DNA of 64,000 bases from assembly GCF_000092285.1 (NCBI RefSeq), contig NC_014100.1:3224001-3288000 (forward strand), in the 5' to 3' direction. The stretch comes from Caulobacter segnis ATCC 21756 (GTDB lineage: Bacteria > Pseudomonadota > Alphaproteobacteria > Caulobacterales > Caulobacteraceae). Under the pieces are notes generated by a model. The model made no database searches and had not been told where the DNA came from. It saw only the letters and a list, made by a program, of their open reading frames with translations. Shown here piece after piece: positions 61,624-64,000 of the stretch; the stretch's first letter is position 1; each line of letters begins with the position of its first letter. Made by a program: the position numbers and the translations under genes.

Positions 61624-62433
61624 ATGACCCAGCCTAGGACCTACCTCATCACCGGCGCGGCCAGCGGGATCGGAGCGGCGATCGCCACCAAGCTCGCCCG
61701 CGCGCGTCAGAACGTGATGCTGGCCGACATCAACGCCGAAGGCGCGAGCGCCCTGGCCGCGACCCTGGGCACGCGCGCCAGCGCCGTCGCCCTCGACATC
61801 CGGGATCCGGCCGCGTGGGAGCGGGCGTTTGACGCCACCGTCGCGCGCTTTGGCGACTTTGACGTGTTGATCAATAACGCCGGCCTCGTGCGAACGGGTT
61901 TGGCCAAGAATGTCGCCATCGCCGATCACCAGCTGACCATGGACACCAACCTGATGGGACCGGTGACCGGCATGGTCGGCGCCTTCAAGCGCTTCGAGAA
62001 GCAGGGCGCTGGCCATCTCGTCACGGTCTGCAGCATGACCTCGTTCCTGCCGTTCCCCGGCGTGGCCATCTACGGCGCCTCCAAGCACGCCCTGCGCGCC
62101 TTCCACCACGGCATGGCCATCGAGGAGCGCCATAGCGGCGTCGACTTCACCATCGTCCATCCCACGGCCACCGAAACGCCGATGCTGGACCAGGAGGCGG
62201 CCGATCCGGACGCTGTCATGTGCTTTGTCGCACCGAGCGTCTCGGCCGAGACCGTCGCCGACACGGTGATCAAGGCCATCAAGCGCAAGGCGATCGAAGT
62301 CTGCATGCCGCAGGCCGGCTCCGGAACGGTCAAGGCGCTGGGCGTCGATCCGAAAAAGCTACGCGCCTATGCCGATCACCTCGAAGCCATGGGCAAGGAC
62401 GGGCTGGCCAAGCGCCAATCGTCCGCGGCCTGA
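61624..62433 (+). CDS. short-chain dehydrogenase/reductase
   Basis: A 269-residue SDR with TGAASGIG at residue 11, NNAG, and YGASK. The catalytic Ser position reads VTVCSMTSFLPFPG, also standard. It lacks the sugar-alcohol dehydrogenase C-terminal pattern and ends in a longer tail (SGTVKALGVDPKKLRAYADH), as in some fungal-like SDRs. Palindrome sites 5 and 6 lie upstream; a class II aldolase follows 45 bases later. Its substrate could be the same as that of the cluster's lactone-forming enzymes. Confidence 0.9.
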   Translation: MTQPRTYLITGAASGIGAAIATKLARARQNVMLADINAEGASALAATLGTRASAVALDIRDPAAWERAFDATVARFGDFDVLINNAGLVRTGLAKNVAIADHQLTMDTNLMGPVTGMVGAFKRFEKQGAGHLVTVCSMTSFLPFPGVAIYGASKHALRAFHHGMAIEERHSGVDFTIVHPTATETPMLDQEAADPDAVMCFVAPSVSAETVADTVIKAIKRKAIEVCMPQAGSGTVKALGVDPKKLRAYADHLEAMGKDGLAKRQSSAA

Positions 62434-62478
62434 CGCCGCCTTTGGCCGCCGGGCGCGGCCCTCTTCAAGGAGTTACCG

Positions 62479-63246
62479 ATGTCTGCTGCATCCAAAAGCG
62501 CCGGCGACATGACGCCGGAGGAATGGGCCGTGCGGGTTGACCTCGCCGCGGCCTATCGGCTCGTGGCCCTTAACGGCTGGGACGACCTGATCTTCACTCA
62601 CCTCTCCGCCAAGGTTCCCGGCGGGGACCACCACTTCCTGATCAACCCCTATGATCGGATGTTCGAGGAGATCACCGCCTCGAGCCTGGTGAAGATCGAC
62701 CTGGATGGCAACCCGATCGAAGCCACCAAGGCCCCGGTCAACGCCGCCGGCTTCACCATCCATTCGGCCATTCACATGGCCCGCGACGACGCCAACGCGG
62801 TGCTGCACCTGCACACCCCGCACGGCCAGGCCGTGTCGGCCATGAGCGAAGGCCTCCTGCCCCATACGCAGACGGCGATGATCGCCGGCCACGACATCGC
62901 TTTCCATGAGTACGAGGGCGTCGCGACGGACCTGGACGAGCGTGAGCGGCTGGTCGCCGATCTTGGCGACAAGTCGGTGATGCTGCTGCGCAACCACGGC
63001 ACCCTGACGACGGGATCCACGATCGCCCAAGCCTATCTTCGCATGTACTTCCTTGAGCGCGCCTGCGAAGCCCAGGTGATGATGCTGACGGCCGGCCGGG
63101 CCAATCTGCATGCGCCGCCCGCCGGTGTGGCCGAGAAGGTTCGCGCCCAGTCCACCGGGCCGGGGATGTCGGTGGTCTCCGATCGCCTGGCTTGGCCCGC
63201 GCTGCTGCGCAAGCTCGATCGCCTGGACCCCAGCTACAAGACCTAA
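62479..63246 (+). CDS. class II aldolase/adducin family protein
   Basis: A 255-residue protein closely similar along its length to the aldolase at 16142-16900, including YRLVALNGWDDLIFTHLSAK and FEEITASSLVKIDLDGNPIE. Metal histidines in LHLHTPHGQAVSAM and RNHGTLTTGSTIA are in place. A ribosome binding site AAGGAG sits at the ATG. It ends the rightward operon of SDR and aldolase. The two copies in two catabolic islands suggest duplication and use on similar substrates. Confidence 0.88.
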   Translation: MSAASKSAGDMTPEEWAVRVDLAAAYRLVALNGWDDLIFTHLSAKVPGGDHHFLINPYDRMFEEITASSLVKIDLDGNPIEATKAPVNAAGFTIHSAIHMARDDANAVLHLHTPHGQAVSAMSEGLLPHTQTAMIAGHDIAFHEYEGVATDLDERERLVADLGDKSVMLLRNHGTLTTGSTIAQAYLRMYFLERACEAQVMMLTAGRANLHAPPAGVAEKVRAQSTGPGMSVVSDRLAWPALLRKLDRLDPSYKT

Positions 63247-63289
63247 CCTCGGGAAGCCTTCTTCCTGCCTGCCTCCCATGAGGATAGAG

Positions 63290-63322
63290 GCCGCGCCAGC
63301 CGAAAAGCTGGCGCGGCTTTTC
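63290..63322 (+). terminator. rho-independent terminator after the class II aldolase
   Basis: GCCGCGCCAGC (63290-63300), loop CGAAAA, GCTGGCGCGGC (63307-63317), then TTTTCC. A perfect 11-base stem with a T run makes this a convincing terminator for the rightward operon. Confidence 0.82.
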
Positions 63323-63335
63323 CATGGGCCAAAGA

Positions 63336-63370
63336 AAAGGGCCGATCCCGCGGCGGAAGCGGGATCGGCC
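63336..63370 (-). terminator. rho-independent terminator after the TonB receptor
   Basis: Minus strand: GGCCGATCCCGC (63370-63359), loop, GCGGGATCGGCC (63351-63340), then CTTTTCTTT. A perfect 12-base stem and T-rich tail for the leftward receptor gene. Confidence 0.78.
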
Positions 63371-63410
63371 AGTGACGCCCCTTTATGGCAAGGGGGCGCG
63401 GAGCGCTTGA

Positions 63411-64000
63411 TCAGTAGTGGTAGCGGAGGAAGACGCCGAACGTGCGGGGCGGCGCATAGCTCAGCATGTCATAGCCAAGACCCGCGATCGGCGAGATCTC
63501 GACCAGCACCGCCTTGTCCGTGAGGTTCTTGGCCCAGAGGCCCGCTTCGAGATGCTCGTCGGGCGAGCGCCAGGCCAGTTGCCCATTGAGCTGGAACACC
63601 GCTGGCGACGACAGCCGTTCGGTTTCACTGGGATCGAAGAAGATCCTTGTCCGATACGACGCATCGAGCGAGGGCTCGATCGAGGCGCCTGACGCCAGTT
63701 CGACCTTGTACTTGGCCGAGAGGCTGGCGTTGAACTTCGGAGCCTCCGGCATCTGATTGCCCGAATAGTCGCCGCCTTCGGACTTGTAGTCCTTGTACTT
63801 GGCGTGCAGCAGCGCCAGGCCGCCGGTAAGGGTCAGGTTGCGGATCGGGACGGCGGTAATCTCGGCCTCGCCGCCATAGACCCGGGCGGAACCGGCGTTG
63901 TCGAGGATCTGCACGGTGCGAGCCCCGCGAACCACGAAGGCGAAGGCCTGCAGATCCTTGTAGTCATAGTAGAAGGCCGAGAGGCTCAGGCGCAGGCGGC
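63411..64000 (-). CDS. TonB-dependent receptor, C-terminal part (start beyond window)
   Basis: The last 196 residues of a barrel-type receptor: strands such as YGGEAEITAVPIRNLTLTGG, APKFNASLSAKYKVELASGA and the final FGVFLRYHY with a C-terminal aromatic for BAM insertion. TonB receptors without a visible N-terminus are usually matched by such repeat strands. It reads leftward from outside the window and faces the end of the catabolic operon; a terminator lies between. It may import the substrate of this island. Confidence 0.88.
   Translation of the reverse strand, partial: RLRLSLSAFYYDYKDLQAFAFVVRGARTVQILDNAGSARVYGGEAEITAVPIRNLTLTGGLALLHAKYKDYKSEGGDYSGNQMPEAPKFNASLSAKYKVELASGASIEPSLDASYRTRIFFDPSETERLSSPAVFQLNGQLAWRSPDEHLEAGLWAKNLTDKAVLVEISPIAGLGYDMLSYAPPRTFGVFLRYHY

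Overview
The window is GC-rich, densely coded DNA from an alphaproteobacterium, most likely Caulobacter or a close relative in the Caulobacterales. The evidence is several large TonB-dependent receptors, a serine-palmitoyltransferase-like enzyme, a NodT-type efflux trio and many GTG/TTG starts behind GGAGG-type ribosome binding sites. This genus call is inferred from gene content, not from a marker gene. I saw no rRNA, tRNA or CRISPR array.

Layout. 0-1.1 kb: a DnaQ-like exonuclease cut by the window edge and a frameshifted YjbR-like gene. 1.5-3.3 kb: an excisionase/integrase pair whose reading frames overlap heavily, then an HU protein. 3.3-11.7 kb: ordinary accessory genes (AraC, M28 peptidase, two LysR, metallo-beta-lactamase fold, TetR/SDR pair, SDR, SnoaL-like). 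11.8-24.8 kb: a hydroxy-acid catabolic island with glycerate kinase, TonB receptor, an AtuA/DUF4387/class II aldolase/thioesterase operon, a D-2-hydroxyacid dehydrogenase, LysR and GntR regulators, tartrate dehydrogenase and a CitMHS transporter. Three of its promoters carry the same TTGCATCCA box just upstream of a -35 TTGAC, so they look like one regulon.

24.9-37.5 kb: an envelope-lipid region with a glycerophosphotransferase-like protein, a complete mlaACDEF operon, a divergent serine-palmitoyltransferase-like gene, a MipA/OmpV porin, a FecI/FecR/STN-TonB receptor system and a second MlaA lipoprotein. Four promoters here share GCTGGGGC-N12-GCGACGTC with invariant spacing, and two more keep only the GACGTC half. 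I regard this as a candidate undescribed promoter class linking lipid-transport genes. 37.7-43.2 kb is an RND efflux trio. 43.4-47.0 kb holds a glutathione transferase, a methyltransferase and an MFS exporter facing an Rrf2 regulator across two matching operators. 47.4-51.4 kb has a soluble PAS chemoreceptor with CheW, a membrane protein of unknown function and a stretch of gene relics.

51.4-64 kb: a second catabolic island with ferredoxin reductase, glutathione-dependent formaldehyde dehydrogenase, PF10118 hydrolase, cupin, an unusual P450, an SMP-30 lactonase, a D-threonine-aldolase-like PLP enzyme, an HpcH/HpaI aldolase, a sugar-lactone oxidase-like flavoprotein, SDR, class II aldolase and the end of a TonB receptor. 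Its promoters carry an AT-rich palindrome, AATATAG-N6-CTATATT, at six places (three near-perfect, three degenerate). The regulator that reads it is not visible. The gene set would fit uptake and oxidation of a sugar or sugar acid with possible oxidative demethylation; this is inference.
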